Source of the DNA: Lasiodiplodia sp. COLG20
Taxonomy: Eukaryota; Ascomycota; Dothideomycetes; Botryosphaeriales; Botryosphaeriaceae
NCBI GenBank assembly: GCA_009801085.1
Contig: VNWV01000006.1
Location: 744,001-808,000, forward strand
Length of the DNA: 64,000 bases
Direction: 5' to 3'
Made by a program: the position numbers and the translations under genes. Under the pieces are notes generated by a model. The model was not told the DNA's origin. It made no database searches and saw nothing but the letters and a program-made list of their open reading frames with translations. This document shows, piece by piece, positions 10,496 to 22,012 of this stretch (within the stretch, counting starts at the first letter, position 1; each line of letters starts with the position of its first letter).

Positions 10496-13237
10496 ATGCC
10501 TGCTCACCCGGACATCCCGCTCCAAGCTGTCTCAGAATCATCCTTTCACAAGCATCATGGTCGATCTGCTTCCGAGTCACAGCCCTTCATTCTGGACCAT
10601 GATACTGACCGTCTGCTGCCTGCACATGCAGATGACTTGAGCAAGCCCAAGAGCACATTCGTTGAAAAATGGGTACCAAAAGCCCTGCAACCGCAATGGG
10701 CCAGGATATCCCACCGCCTCCCTCAAGGCTGGCGTTTTAGCGCCTCCCTGGGCGTCTTCATTTCTTTCACAGCCCTCGTTGTGAATATCATGGTTGCTGC
10801 ATGGTCATATACCGTCATCCGGGACAAGGGCGGCAACTTCTTTTCTGCGCCCATCTTCACCGGCGACTGTGGGGACATTGAGGCCTGGGGTAGCTTGGCA
10901 CATCTAGCAATTAACGCGGCGAGCACGCTTTTGCTTGGCGCGAGCAACTCGGCCATGCAGATATTATGCGCTCCGAGCCGAAAGGCCGTTGATGATGCGC
11001 ATCAGAAAGGCTCGTGGCTGGACATCGGAGTGCCCAGCATTCGCAATCTGGCTTGGATCCGGGGAAAGAAGCTCGCACTGTGGCTCGCCTTGGGGCTCTC
11101 ATCCATCCCTCTGCATCTCGTGTAAGTGTCCTGTTCATACTGGGGAGGTGAACGGTGGCCGATCTGACTGCTTGGCCTGTTCAGCTACAACTCGACCTTT
11201 TTCGTATCGACCAGAAACCACCACTACGATGTCTACGTTGCCAATGACCAATTCGCCGAGGGCGTGGATTTTGATGGCTTCATTGGAAAATATGATCAGC
11301 CGCCATATTACGCCAATTATTCGTTGCTGAACTTGCCGACCGGAAGTGACCCGATCGTTGTGCAGTCGGCACTGGCTCAGAATGTCTCGTCGAAGGAAGG
11401 CGATTTCGAGCGGCTTGAGAAGAATGATTGCATAGGAAACTACTCCAGAATCATCCTGCCGGACCGTCGTAACGTAATTCTCGTTACAAAGACCAAGCCA
11501 GCCAACAATCAGCAATTGCACGAGATTGTTACCTTCAACGAGACTGCGCTCCCGGAGCCGGACAGTATCTCCTGCAATGGATCCACCACAGGGCACGTCT
11601 TGACATCTGAGCTTGGACCACTGAGCTGCGCCGCAAACTCGTCCCTGTACGGCATTGCACACTACGCCCAGCCAGTAGTGGGGCTGCAAGCACCTTACTA
11701 CAGAAATTGGTATTATTGGTTGTGCTCCCAGCAAGGATACTACTATTCCGAGGACAAGTTGGTGGATAAGCTCGGCGGCGAAACCTTGAACATCACCATG
11801 CCGGACTTCATGAAGCCTCCGAAAGAGTTGTGCAGTGATGGGCTCTGGGAGGACTACCTGAACGAGACGTGGAACGTATATGGCTTTGAGGTCGACTACT
11901 GCCTCAGCGAGAAGCTTCGGGGCCAGTGCAGCTTGAACGTTGCCGTCAGCCTTCTGTTCGTGGTGATAGTCTTTAACTTCATCAAGCTTGTGGCCATTAT
12001 CAGCACCATCTACACGATCAAGGATAATCCGCTTATCACAATAGGGGATGCTATCTCATCATTCATCGAGGAGGAAGACGTTACCACGCGAGGAATGTGT
12101 CTCCTCACCAGAGAGGATGTAGTCCAGCAGACCAAGCACGAACCAGAGAAGCAGAAAGGCCTACTCTCAAGGTTCAGAAGAGGTTCTGCATCAAGGGGCG
12201 GCTTCCAACTACTATCACCAAAGCCATTCGAGCCCAGAGACCTCAAATGGTACCGCGCCGCAAGCAAAGGACGGTGGATAACCGCTCTCACCCTGTAAGT
12301 TCACCAAAAAACACAACACGCCGTATCCCCAACGAAATCGACTCCCCCAACTTACCGAAACCGCGCCAGAACCCTCCTCGCCATCCTCGCCCTGACCGGC
12401 CTCTTCATCTTCGCCGCCACCCAGCTCTCCGCAGACCTGACGCCATCGTACCCGACCATCTGGTCCTTTGGCTTCCACACGACGACGCCCTACACGCTCA
12501 TCACGCACTGGTCGCTGCCGCTGATAGGCCCCCACGCCGTCATCCCGATGGTGCTGATCTCGAACCTACCGCAAACCCTCCTCTCAGCCGTCTACCTCGG
12601 CCTCAACGGGCTCCTAACAACCATGTCGCTCGCGCGCGAGTGGGCCGCGCACGCCGCCTCATCCTCGTCCTCCTCGTCCTCGCTACCGCTGCGCTCGCTC
12701 CGCGTCTCGTCCTCGGCCCCGCGCGGCGACCAGCGCTCCGCCTACTTCCTCTCCCTGCCCTACCGCCTCGCCGTCCCCTTCGCCGCCCTCGCCACCCTGG
12801 CCCACTGGCTGCTCAGCCAGAGCCTGTACATGGTGAAAGTCGACGCCGTCGACGCCCGCGGCGATCTCGTGCGTGATGGGGCTGATGGTGGTAACGCCTA
12901 CGGGTATTATTCGATCACCACGTGCGGCTACTCGCCGCCCGCTATCGTCGCGTCGGCAGTCGGCATCGTGGCTTTTGCTGCGTTTGTGTGTGGCGTCGGC
13001 GCGAAGAGGTTGGGGAAGGATGGGATGCCGTTGGTGGGTAGTTGTAGTGCGGCGATTGCGGCGAGCTGTCACGGGGGAACGAGGGGTGCGGTGGTGGTGG
13101 CGTGGAAGCCGTTGGCTTGGGGGGAGGTGGTGGTGGGGGGCGGGGGAGAGGGAGAAGATGGGGGAGGGGTGGGGCGATGTGGGTTTGCGAATGATGGAGG
13201 GGTTGAGAGGCCGGTGCCAGGGAAGTTGTATGCTTGA
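10496..13237 (+). CDS. DUF6536 family multi-pass membrane protein
   Basis: Three exons (10496-11121, 11185-12294, 12370-13237) give 867 residues; both introns are phase 2 with GTAAGT donors. After a hydrophilic N terminus, GWRFSASLGVFISFTALVVN opens the DUF6536 domain (about residues 78-230): a TM, a short loop with TGDC, a second TM (HLAINAASTLLLGASN) and a third after the W-rich RNLAWIRGKKLALWLALGLSS. A glycosylated ectodomain with paired cysteines follows, then at least five more TM segments toward the C terminus and a Ser-rich loop near residue 600. Function is unknown in all fungi as far as I know. It is divergent from another large membrane glycoprotein, but the two are not obviously homologous. 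The start was chosen as the first ATG giving an uninterrupted frame. Confidence 0.85.
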
Positions 13238-13793
13238 TGTGGTATCGTGTTTGGGAAGGGAGGGGTGTGTGTAGACGGATAGGTGCATGTTGTGGACGGG
13301 AACATGCACCTTTTGTATGATACCCTGTTCGTCTTGCGCAACTGTTGAGTAGCCTGCCTGTTTGCTCTGCGTGCAGGCGGAAGCTGAAGCCGAATGCTAG
13401 CGTGTCGATCACGCATCTCATGTACATATCAGGGGAGATTTGCGGTGGTACGATAGGTTAGAGTTCACCTAATACAACTCGATGCTGCCGCCCGGCTGCG
13501 GAACCTAGCTCTAACCCTTGCATGTGTAACCGTTCTCGTTTTAAGTTCCTACAGCAAGCAATTTCGGCAATCCCGAGCTTGTCCGAGCCAGGAACGGAAA
13601 TGATTGGTGTAGGAACGCGAACACGAAGTATATACGAAAAGGGAAAGCGGAATGGGGGGGTCAATGCTTAACCTCTTGAGATAAGAATAGACTTTGGTGC
13701 CGCGCTCGCGCATTTAATACAGGGCGTTGCAGAAATGTCCAGGTTTCAGATATCCACGTCCTCCTTCTCGACGACTTTTCAAAGGACGACGCA
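13238..13793. other. Intergenic region
   Basis: The 3' flank of the DUF6536 gene and the promoter of the RTA1-like gene. Nothing further is recognised. Confidence 0.5.
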
Positions 13794-14808
13794 ATGGCTT
13801 CCGACCAGCAGAGCTATCGGCTCTACGAATACCAGCCAACACTGATCGGAGCCGGCATATTCTCCGCCATCTTCTGTCTGTTAATCGCCGTCCACCTCTG
13901 GCTACTGATCAGAAATAAGACATGGCATATGGTTGGATTCTTCATCGGCGGTCTTTGTTAGTCTCCCACGCCCGAACGCGACCTCGACAAGATTTTAACA
14001 ATTTCCAGTCGAGCTCGTCGGTTACGCTGCTCGGTCCACCTCCGCAACCCAGAAGGAAGACCAATGGTCCATGGCGCCCTATCTGATCCAAAGCACGTTC
14101 CTTCTGGTCGCGCCTTCGTTCTTCGCGGCGTCGATCTATTCGGTCCTCGGGCGCATCATCGCGTCGACGGACGGCGATGCTTACGCGCTCATTAAGAAAC
14201 GCTGGGCTGCGGTATTTTTCGTGTTGGCAGATGTGTTCGCTTTTATGATGCAAGCAGTTGGTGAGAAGCACCCCCGAATATATGTCCGAGGTAGCGCATT
14301 CAGCACGATTCGCTCACACACTAATACAGGAGGCGGCCTGATGGCAATGTCGACTTCCGACCCCACCAGGTACACACTGGGACAGCACACGATCGTGGGC
14401 GGCTTGATCGTGCAGCTCGTCGTCTACTTCATGTTCTTCGTCTCCGCGGCTACGTTTTACCAGCGCATGGACTCGCTTCCGCCGGTGAAAAAGCAGAAAC
14501 AGGCGCGCATCGATTGGCAGCAGCACTTGGTCACACTGTTCGTCGTCAGCGCTTTCTTCATGATCCGCACCATCTTCCGCATTGTCGAGTATGCCAAAGG
14601 ACACGACGGGTACCTGGTCACTCACGAAGCGTTCTTGTACGTCTTTGATGCTTTGCCGATGGCGCTCATTATGGCGTATATGAGCTGGAAATATCCTGTC
14701 CTTGAGAGGAAGAGAAGAGAAGGAAATCACCGTTTCCATTTAGCCAGGGTTTCCGAAAGGGGGGCGAGTACGCGAGGAGACGAATCTCTGGCAAGTGAAA
14801 CCGCTTGA
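13794..14808 (+). CDS. RTA1-like 7-TM lipid-transport/resistance protein
   Basis: Exons 13794-13956, 14009-14260 and 14330-14808 give 297 residues. Intron 2 is 69 nt, a multiple of three with no stop, so an ORF-only reading would wrongly keep it; splicing restores the family's QAVGGGLM junction. RTA1 hallmarks are present: FELVGYAARS after TM2, the LLVAPSFFAASIYSVLGRII segment, DVFAFMMQAVGGG in TM4 and the R-x-x-(F/Y)-R-x-x-E motif (RTIFRIVEYAKG) near TM6. Family members (yeast Rta1, Rsb1, Pug1) are plasma-membrane proteins linked to sphingoid-base or 7-aminocholesterol resistance. The last 40 residues are charged and cytosolic. Confidence 0.93.
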
Positions 14809-15991
14809 GGCGGATGTAACGCTGGACCTCCTGGAATCCAAGAAACTGAATTTGAGAAACAAATCTTGAGGCACGCTTGCCAGGTCCGGGTCCGTAGAAC
14901 TCACTCACGCCACAGAGAATCATCCGCCGGTCTTCTGCACGGGACCAACCGCAGACCTGTATGCACGTATGCCAACGGACATCAAGGTAACAGTACCATC
15001 AGTACGGAGTGGGATCTACGCTGTAAATGCGTCATCTCGACGTGCGGGGCTCCACACGGGAAGTTTACAGTAACGTAATGATCCGGGCCCCTTGAAAATA
15101 TCTGCGCGGATACTCTTGGTATCATAAACGCTTGAGACATTCTCGGTCTAGCCTCAGGAATCCTGATTGGGCGATCCTCGATCATAATCGTATCCAAAAC
15201 CAAGACCGGTCATTCTGTACTTCGGGCGATCAAATCGTATTATCAGGAATACTACCACGAACATGTTGACGGCCAGAGGACAAGAGAATCTCAAAAGTTC
15301 GGACGAAATCTTTACACATACAGCTGTAGGATCCTTCTTTGGCAGCAGTAACACTACGATCGAATGCTACATGTGCTGCCCCTGACAGAGCGGAAAGCCG
15401 AAGCGTCAGTTGGATAAAGTGGAAGTGGACCATGGCTGCAGCAGTTCCGGTTCGGTGACCCACACACATCCAAGGACGCGTGGTCCGCCACTACTGACAA
15501 ATATTCAAGACGTGGAACGCTGGCGTACTTGATTTAAGGTACCGAGCGTCCATTCGATCCGAAGCTTCTATACGGACGTCAGCTTCTCGCTATGCTTATA
15601 TTGAAGCACATAAACAAGCTGCTTTCAATAATTTGAATAGAACACGTCTCAAAGGAATGGTAATGGGCAGCTGAATATGAATGACGGATGGTCCATCTAG
15701 AAAGACCCTGTTCAAACCATACCGTACCTGAACCAAGTAATGCTCAAGGGTCTTGTCTCGTGCTAAAACTAAGAAAATAGTGAACCATAGATCACAACTA
15801 CTGTTCCAAAAGCCCTGAAGTCTATTATTACCACCGAATACCCCGGTCCATACTGCAGTGAAAAGCCAGACTCCGCCCAAGCCCCAGACTCAACCTACCC
15901 CAACCTGTTGGTCCATGGAGACTGACCAAGTCAAGTCGAAACCTCACATACATCTTTCTACGCCTACAACAACCGAACAGCCAACTGTGCA
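14809..15991. other. Gene-free region of 1.2 kb
   Basis: I see no gene, RNA gene or repeat here. GC is lower than in the flanking coding DNA. The promoter of the Gln-rich protein should lie in the last few hundred bases. Confidence 0.5.
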
Positions 15992-16604
15992 ATGTCAGAG
16001 GATGTTAACCCAAGAAGAAATGCAGACTTATTCGGCGAAGACGTCACCCATGACTTCCAGAATGGCTTCCCCACGGCAGAAGCCGCACCAACACACCCAC
16101 GACGTACTTACCCTATACCCCCGCCACAACAAATTTACCCTGCTCTTCCACTGCAGCCGTATCACGGACAACAGCACAATGGGTACCCAGCGTGGTGGCC
16201 ACGAGTACCACCCTACCCATACTCAGACTATGCCATAAACGCAGCAGCAGCATTTCTGCCTTCTCAACAACCACAGCAACAACAGCCACAGAACTTGCAG
16301 CAACTGCAACATCAACATCAACAACAGCTGCAGCACCATCAACAGTTGCCATACCAGCAGCAACAGCTACCATATCAGCAATTTCAACTACAGCTGGGAT
16401 ACCAACAAGGGTTATACACTCAACAATTGCAACAACAAGAGCATCAGCTGCTGCTTCCGCCACAGCAAGCATACCCGCAAGCAGAACAACCACACCAGCA
16501 TCAACAACCGCAACAGCATCAACAACCACACCAGCATCAACAACCGCAGCAGCAAGCACCGCAGCCACCCCAAAGGAAACGAAAACGGGAAGACGAACAG
16601 CAGC

Positions 16605-16639
<35 letters not shown>

Positions 16640-18202
16640 CCACAAGCTCCCCCCTCCCGAACCCCGACCCCGATCCCCAGCAACCCTCATCCCCGTCGTC
16701 ATCGTCGTCGTCCCCCTCTCCCTCTCCCTCCTCACCCTCCTCGCCCACGCCCACGCCCTCTCCCTCTTCCTCCTCCCCCCGCCAACAACAACGCCAACCA
16801 CAACGCCATCAGCAACGCCATCAGCAACGCCATCAACAACGCCATCAACAACGCCAACAACAACAACTCCGCCACCACCACCCCTCCCCACCACCCCTGG
16901 CCAACCCCCTCCCCGCCACCCGCCCACCCCCCAGAACTCCCACCACCCCCACCATCACAACCACCATCACACCCACCATCGCCCCCCACCCCCACCCAAC
17001 AAAATATCCAACACCTCCACGCCGGCTGCCACCGCCCCTACTGCAGCAACCCCGACCACTACCACGTCCGAGTCGACCAACCGAACAACCACCAACCGAA
17101 CAACCACCAACCGAACAACCACCAACCGAACAACCACCAACCGAACAACCACCAACCGAACAACAACCAGCAGCAGCAGCAGCAGCAGCAGCAGAACCAC
17201 CACCATCGCCAAAACTACCGCATCGCCCGACCCGCGCCGCCCGGTCCCGACGCCCGCACCGCCATGCAGCGCCTGCGCCGCGCGACGGACGCGCTAAACG
17301 CCAGGGAGCGCGAGGGCGTTGAGAGGGCGCAGGGGCGCTTGGAGCAGGCGTTGCTGTTGGCGGAGGCGAGCGGTAGCGGTGGCGGTAGCGGTAGCGGGAA
17401 CGGAGGAGATGAAGGCCAGCAAAACGGTGGTGGTGGTGGTGGTAGAGGAGGAGGAAGAGGAAGAGGAGGAGGGCAAGCAGGGACAGAGAGGGGAGGAAGG
17501 GGGAGAGGGAGGGGCGGCAGCAGCAGGGCCAGGGGGAGGGGAGGGCGAGGAGGGCGAGGTGGAGGAAGAAGAAGCACGACGCCAGCAGTGGCGGGACCGT
17601 CGACGGCAGCAACGGCAGCGGAGGGACCGCCGCTGAACGCCGCATATATCCAGCGAGCGCGGATGGTGCAGGATGAGTTTGTATGGTGGGGGCGGGCGCA
17701 GGAGGAGAGGGAGAGGGAGGAGAGGGAGAGGAAAGAGAAAGAGGAGGAAGAAAAGAGAGAGAACGAGGAGAGGGAGAGGAAAGAAAGAGAGAAAATGCAA
17801 AAAGAGAGGAGGGAGAGGAAAAAGAGGGAAAAGAGGGAGAAGTGGCAGCTGCATGGTGAAGAGTCGACAGAAGTGCTGGACGAGGGGAGCGGGTTCGACC
17901 GGGAAATGGCGGCATCAGCAGCATCAAATGCGGCAACAGTAGCAGCAGCAGGAGGGGGAGAAATAGGAGGGGATGGAGGATTTACTCCAGCCATGGCGCG
18001 CTACGACTCGCAACAACCCTCCCACCTGAGCACTTCTCCCTTCTATGGCTCTAACGGACAAAACAGTGGCGACGATTTGCCTGCGAATGAAAACGGAAGT
18101 TCGCACCAGTCTAACGGACAAAACAGTGGCGGCGATTCGCCTGAGAATGAAAACGGAAGTTCGTACCAATGGGACCCTGCCCGATTCGGCTACTTTCAGT
18201 GA
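15992..18202 (+). CDS. Gln/Pro/Asn-rich RGG-box protein, prion-like composition
   Basis: One open frame of 736 residues, no intron needed. Layout: a short mixed N terminus (to about 75); a Gln/His/Pro-rich region including a run of about 14 Gln (75-230); a Pro/Arg stretch; NAISNAIN and PNNHQ tandem repeats (about 285-410); then a short folded-looking piece with the helix ARTAMQRLRRATDALNAREREGVERAQGRLEQALLL. A Gly/Arg RGG region (about 465-525), a strongly charged coiled-coil-like Glu/Arg/Lys helix (about 565-625) and a C-terminal pair of 20-residue repeats complete it. Polar low-complexity, RGG and coiled-coil segments together are typical of RNA-binding or condensate-forming proteins, but no RRM or other catalytic domain is visible, so function is unknown. 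Because of the repeats, other frames are open too; this frame has the ATG and the only non-repetitive protein-like parts. Confidence 0.65.
16599..16640 (+). repeat. CAA/CAG microsatellite encoding poly-Gln
   Basis: About 14 consecutive Gln codons, mostly CAA, in the Gln-rich protein. Confidence 0.9.
17079..17165 (+). repeat. 15-bp coding tandem repeat (PNNHQ)
   Basis: Near-identical copies of a 15-bp unit (CCGAACAACCACCAA) encode PNNHQ five to six times. The sequence identity of the units points to recent expansion. Confidence 0.9.
18050..18169 (+). repeat. 60-bp direct tandem duplication in coding sequence
   Basis: Two units (18050-18109 and 18110-18169) start SNGQNSG and end ENGSSHQ/ENGSSYQ. 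They differ at only a few bases. Confidence 0.9.
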
Positions 18203-18733
18203 AATAAAAAAAAAAAAAACATGCAAGAGGTCGGAAAAGAAACAGCTGGAACATAAGAATAGAACATACATAACTGATTCCTTTCCGACAAGCTATACAA
18301 GGGAAAGAAAAGCGTAACGGCATGAAAAGAGAAACGGAGACATGCATAACATCTAGATAGACGCCCTTTTTTGATATATTGCTCAAGGAGAAGAAAAGAA
18401 GTCTCAAATCATTCCAGCTACATTCACATTCCAAAAAGCCTTGCGTGACGCAACAAAGCAACCTTCGCCCCATGAACCAGAACGAATGCCACCGAGCGCT
18501 TCCCGAAGTCGTGCAAAGTAGAGGTATCCAATCCAATAAAAAAAGCAAAAGGTTGAACACCAATATACTACGTGAAGAAGGAAAAAGTAGGAAGAAGACC
18601 AAAAAGAAAACGGGTAGATATCAACGATGGTGATGAACCGATGACATGCCAAATCTCTAGAAACACGCCTTCTCCAAAAACCCCGGTTCCAAGAAGAAGA
18701 GAAAAAAATTGTTGACCCCTGTGGGTCTCATAC
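18203..18733. other. Intergenic region between convergent genes
   Basis: The 3' flanks of the Gln-rich gene and the kelch-BTB gene. A-rich plus-strand sequence starts just after the 18202 stop (13-A run); no gene is supported. Confidence 0.5.
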
Positions 18734-21700
18734 TCATCCGACCAAACCCCTCTCCGGCGCGATTCCCAATCCAACTCTTCCGGATGACAAAGTGTCTTCC
18801 GTAGCGCTAGGCAGACCGGTACCGATGCTCGAGCCTTCCCTGCCGGACCGTCCCATCTCGCGGATCCTGCGACCCTCCATGAGGCCACGCAAGCCTCTCT
18901 TCTGCAGCCCCACCACGGCGCTGATTTCGCCGGCCCAAACCTCGCGCTCGCCGGGCCCGCCCGTGACGCTGCCGAGATCGGACTGGCTCGTCTCGGTCGA
19001 TGCGCTGCGCACGCTCTGCTCGTCGTCGGCCAGCGATGTTGAAGACGAGACGTCCGTGTTGAGTCGAAGCTGCTTGAGGTGGTCGTCGACGCCCGAGTCC
19101 GCTCCCTGGGCCACGCTGCCGGTGCGCTGCGTGGATGCGAAGCTTGACGCCAGACTGTTCGAGGATGCTGACGGGCGGAGGTCTCCTCCTTCGGATCGTT
19201 CTGATTGTACCTTAGCAAGCGTTTCGGCTGATGGGAGACCGGCCGTCGTGCCATTGAAGAAGGTAACTGCATCACCTCCTCCGGCTGCCATTGCAGCAGC
19301 GTTGAAGATGGCGGCCGTGTTCCGTCCGTCAAGGCGCAGGTGGAGGCGCTCGATGACAGCTTCCAGGAGACCATCTATACGATAGGGGCGCGCAAGCTGG
19401 AGTAGCGAGCACAGAATTTGCGGAGTGCACAAGGTCGAGTTGGGCGGGGGAAGAGAAGAAGTATAAAGGTAATGTGCGAGTGCCTGCAGGGTGAGCTGAG
19501 TGTGTGGGAGGTACAGAGTGCGTGGTCTGGACGTCGGGTTGGGGTTCTCGGCATTTGGCGGATCGAAAGGCGTAACCGTGGAGGCCATGCTGGGCGTCAT
19601 TGTGAGGGCTGTGCTAGTCGTCCTGATGCTTGGTGTGATTGTAATGCTCGAGTTACGCCATGCGTGGGAGCCTGTCGAGGGTCTCAGTGTAGCAGCGTCC
19701 GATGAGCTCGGGTCCGATGCAAACGCTCCCTCGCGTAATAGCTGGTTGAAGTAAGGGCCCCACCGTCTTGCCACAAGGTGTGAGTTGACGGGAATGCGCT
19801 CGCCTCCAATAGCCAAAAATTCCATATCGGCAAGTTCCCGCAATCCTAGTGCCATCGCTCCCAACTCTTCTGCAGCCGGCGAGAGTGACCGTCCTCCGCT
19901 TGCCAGGTCTGATGCGCTCTGCAGCATGCCCGGAGAGCTCACAGAAATATATCCGGATGTTGGTGTCGTCCTCCGAGGGTTGTCGTAAAGCCCAAAAGCC
20001 TCCAACTCTACCATGCAAATGTTCGAAAAATTGATCCTCCGATGGTTGTAGTCTTCCACCAGGCTTCTCTTCCGATTTCCCAGAATGACAAATGTATTGC
20101 GCCTGCTCCAAAGTACGCCACGGTTCCAACTTCCCTGGCTAAAAATGCTACCCCCAGCATCGATTCGACTCCACGTAAGGTTCCGGAGGTCGAGCGCCCA
20201 AAGGGCGTACTCCTGCTTGGATGAAGTTAGGAAAGTACCACTTACGACAAAGTGATTCGCAATGACGCCTCCGTTAGGAAATCGCAGGCCCGGCGGCGAG
20301 AAAGTACCGTTCATAGGCTTCTCTGTCAAGGTCCCGTCCGGCATTCTGACCTGGAGCTCAAGCTTGACGTCCAGGAAGTTGTAATTCGAGTAAATTAGCA
20401 TCGAGGAGCCGTTATTCTCGGGATCCTGTTCGTCCTCTGCCGGGGCATCGCCCTTCCTTCCGCCGGCTCCGATTGCCGATGCAGGCATTGTCGTAAGCGG
20501 TGCAACCACACTCCTGTACGCACCGCAGCTCCGGCCTAGCGTGTTTGTGGCAGTCCACTTGAGACTCCTCAAATTGAAAACGCTGATCTGTTCAATGTAG
20601 TGGTTCGCGCTGTCCTGCCCTCCTACCACCACCATCTCCGCGCCGCCGGTACCGTCCAGGTCGATTCCAATCGAGCCGGAATTGGGTTGATTAGCCGATG
20701 CAGGGTTGTGATGGATGGCAGAAAGGGGGGCGCTAGACGACGCGAAAACCGCCGACGAGGGCAGGATGGCGGCGCAGTGCGCATAACGTCCCTGCGGAGA
20801 ATCCGACGTGTCGATCTTCATCCAGACGCGCGTGTTAACATCGTAAATATGTATGTCTGACATGACCACCACTTCCGGCTGGTTATCTTGGGCGCTGGCT
20901 GACGGGGCTGTGGGCTGGCCATTCGGGAGTACTGCCGGGGACATGCCACCATAGCAGACAAGCTTGGTGTCGCCGAGGGCACAGACACTGTGGAAATAGC
21001 GTGGCGGGGGGATATCGCCCTGAGTCTGAAGCTTCGTCCAGTGCCGACGGACAAGGTCCAATTGGTAGAGATCATTTGTAAGCTGCGGCCGGGTCCTGGA
21101 TAACCTCCTCCCGCCAAACACATAGAGCATGTCTCCCAAAACCGTGGTGGTTGCGCCCACTAGCGGGTGAGGTTCACGACCGGTGGTCCTGTGGACGTTG
21201 CAGACAAGACCAGACAGACCAGATGTGGATTGAGAAGGAGTGGCAAGACCAGCAGTCATCAGGGGAGTCATGCCAGGCGTTCTTGCTGCCGAAGAAGGAC
21301 CAGCATCATCTTCTCTAGCCATCTTGGATAGGCTGGTGCTGCTGCTGTTGACGCTGCGGGTCAGAAAAGCCGTGGAATTGCTTCTGAATTGCTGGTCCGG
21401 AAACGGTTGGGATGGAGACGGCTGAGAAGCATTCGGATCCATTGTGTTGGCCGCGGAAGTGTCCGGAGACTGTTTAGGGGGAATTCGGAGCGGGGAGATG
21501 GCTTCAGTCTTTGCTAAATGCTGAGAGAATGGGGAGAGACAATCGCTTGGAGTCTGTAAAGGTGAATCGGGTAACGTTTGAACCGGTTGCGCCCAGGATG
21601 GGATCACAATAGCAACATGCCTCGGCTTGGACAGGACAGGATCGACAGGCAATTTTCTGCCAGGTAAGGGAAAGTCAGGGATCGAGCTAGTCGGGGTTTT

Positions 21701-22012
21701 CGCAGACGGGCTCTCGAGAGATTTACGCGGGCTGTCGGGGAGCTCTATTGGAACATAGCGCGGAATAACAATTGGAATGTGCCTTGGGCGGGCAGAGGCC
21801 GGGGTTGGACAAGAAGGGCCTTTGAGCGGCTCTGAATTGCTGCGTCCGGCCGAGGACTGGGAGCTCGCAGAGGCCTTGCGCTCCCTCTGGTCAGGGAGCT
21901 GGGGCGGCAGCGGAGGCCTGGGGGATTTGGGCCTCTTCCAGGCAGAAAAAGGCTGAGATAGCGGGCCCGGGGGCGGATCCTTGGGAAAGCCGAAGACTCC
22001 TAGGGGATTCAT
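18734..22012 (-). CDS. Kelch-repeat and BTB/POZ protein, Ral2-like
   Basis: A single open frame of 1092 residues. The first 260 are Ser/Pro-rich and probably disordered, with repeated HIPIVIPRYVPIELPDSP / HVAIVIPSW segments. From about 270 to 620 are kelch blades: LVGATTTVLGDMLYVFGG with NDLYQLDLVRRHWTKL, PPPRYFHSVCALGDTKLVCYGG, DIHIYDVNTRVWMKI with GRYAHCAAIL, and EMVVVGGQD. From about 715 to 880 a BTB fold is interrupted by a Ser/Thr-rich insert: MEFLAIGGERIPVNSHLVARR, then RTLYLPHTQLTLQALAHYLYTSSLP and ILCSLLQLARPYRIDGLLEAVIERL. The C terminus is Ser-rich. Kelch then BTB is the layout of fission-yeast Ral2, which activates Ras1 signalling in morphology and mating; this is the likely ortholog group, though the assignment rests on architecture. 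A BTB-kelch Cul3 adaptor is the alternative, but those carry BTB at the N terminus. Confidence 0.85.
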   Translation of the reverse strand: MNPLGVFGFPKDPPPGPLSQPFSAWKRPKSPRPPLPPQLPDQRERKASASSQSSAGRSNSEPLKGPSCPTPASARPRHIPIVIPRYVPIELPDSPRKSLESPSAKTPTSSIPDFPLPGRKLPVDPVLSKPRHVAIVIPSWAQPVQTLPDSPLQTPSDCLSPFSQHLAKTEAISPLRIPPKQSPDTSAANTMDPNASQPSPSQPFPDQQFRSNSTAFLTRSVNSSSTSLSKMAREDDAGPSSAARTPGMTPLMTAGLATPSQSTSGLSGLVCNVHRTTGREPHPLVGATTTVLGDMLYVFGGRRLSRTRPQLTNDLYQLDLVRRHWTKLQTQGDIPPPRYFHSVCALGDTKLVCYGGMSPAVLPNGQPTAPSASAQDNQPEVVVMSDIHIYDVNTRVWMKIDTSDSPQGRYAHCAAILPSSAVFASSSAPLSAIHHNPASANQPNSGSIGIDLDGTGGAEMVVVGGQDSANHYIEQISVFNLRSLKWTATNTLGRSCGAYRSVVAPLTTMPASAIGAGGRKGDAPAEDEQDPENNGSSMLIYSNYNFLDVKLELQVRMPDGTLTEKPMNGTFSPPGLRFPNGGVIANHFVVSGTFLTSSKQEYALWALDLRNLTWSRIDAGGSIFSQGSWNRGVLWSRRNTFVILGNRKRSLVEDYNHRRINFSNICMVELEAFGLYDNPRRTTPTSGYISVSSPGMLQSASDLASGGRSLSPAAEELGAMALGLRELADMEFLAIGGERIPVNSHLVARRWGPYFNQLLREGAFASDPSSSDAATLRPSTGSHAWRNSSITITPSIRTTSTALTMTPSMASTVTPFDPPNAENPNPTSRPRTLYLPHTQLTLQALAHYLYTSSLPPPNSTLCTPQILCSLLQLARPYRIDGLLEAVIERLHLRLDGRNTAAIFNAAAMAAGGGDAVTFFNGTTAGLPSAETLAKVQSERSEGGDLRPSASSNSLASSFASTQRTGSVAQGADSGVDDHLKQLRLNTDVSSSTSLADDEQSVRSASTETSQSDLGSVTGGPGEREVWAGEISAVVGLQKRGLRGLMEGRRIREMGRSGREGSSIGTGLPSATEDTLSSGRVGLGIAPERGLVG

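Noticed and set aside
16113..17936. Several long frames on both strands inside the Gln-rich gene
   Set aside because: Simple repeats lack stops in many frames; only the 15992 frame has an ATG, non-repetitive protein-like parts and a sensible end.
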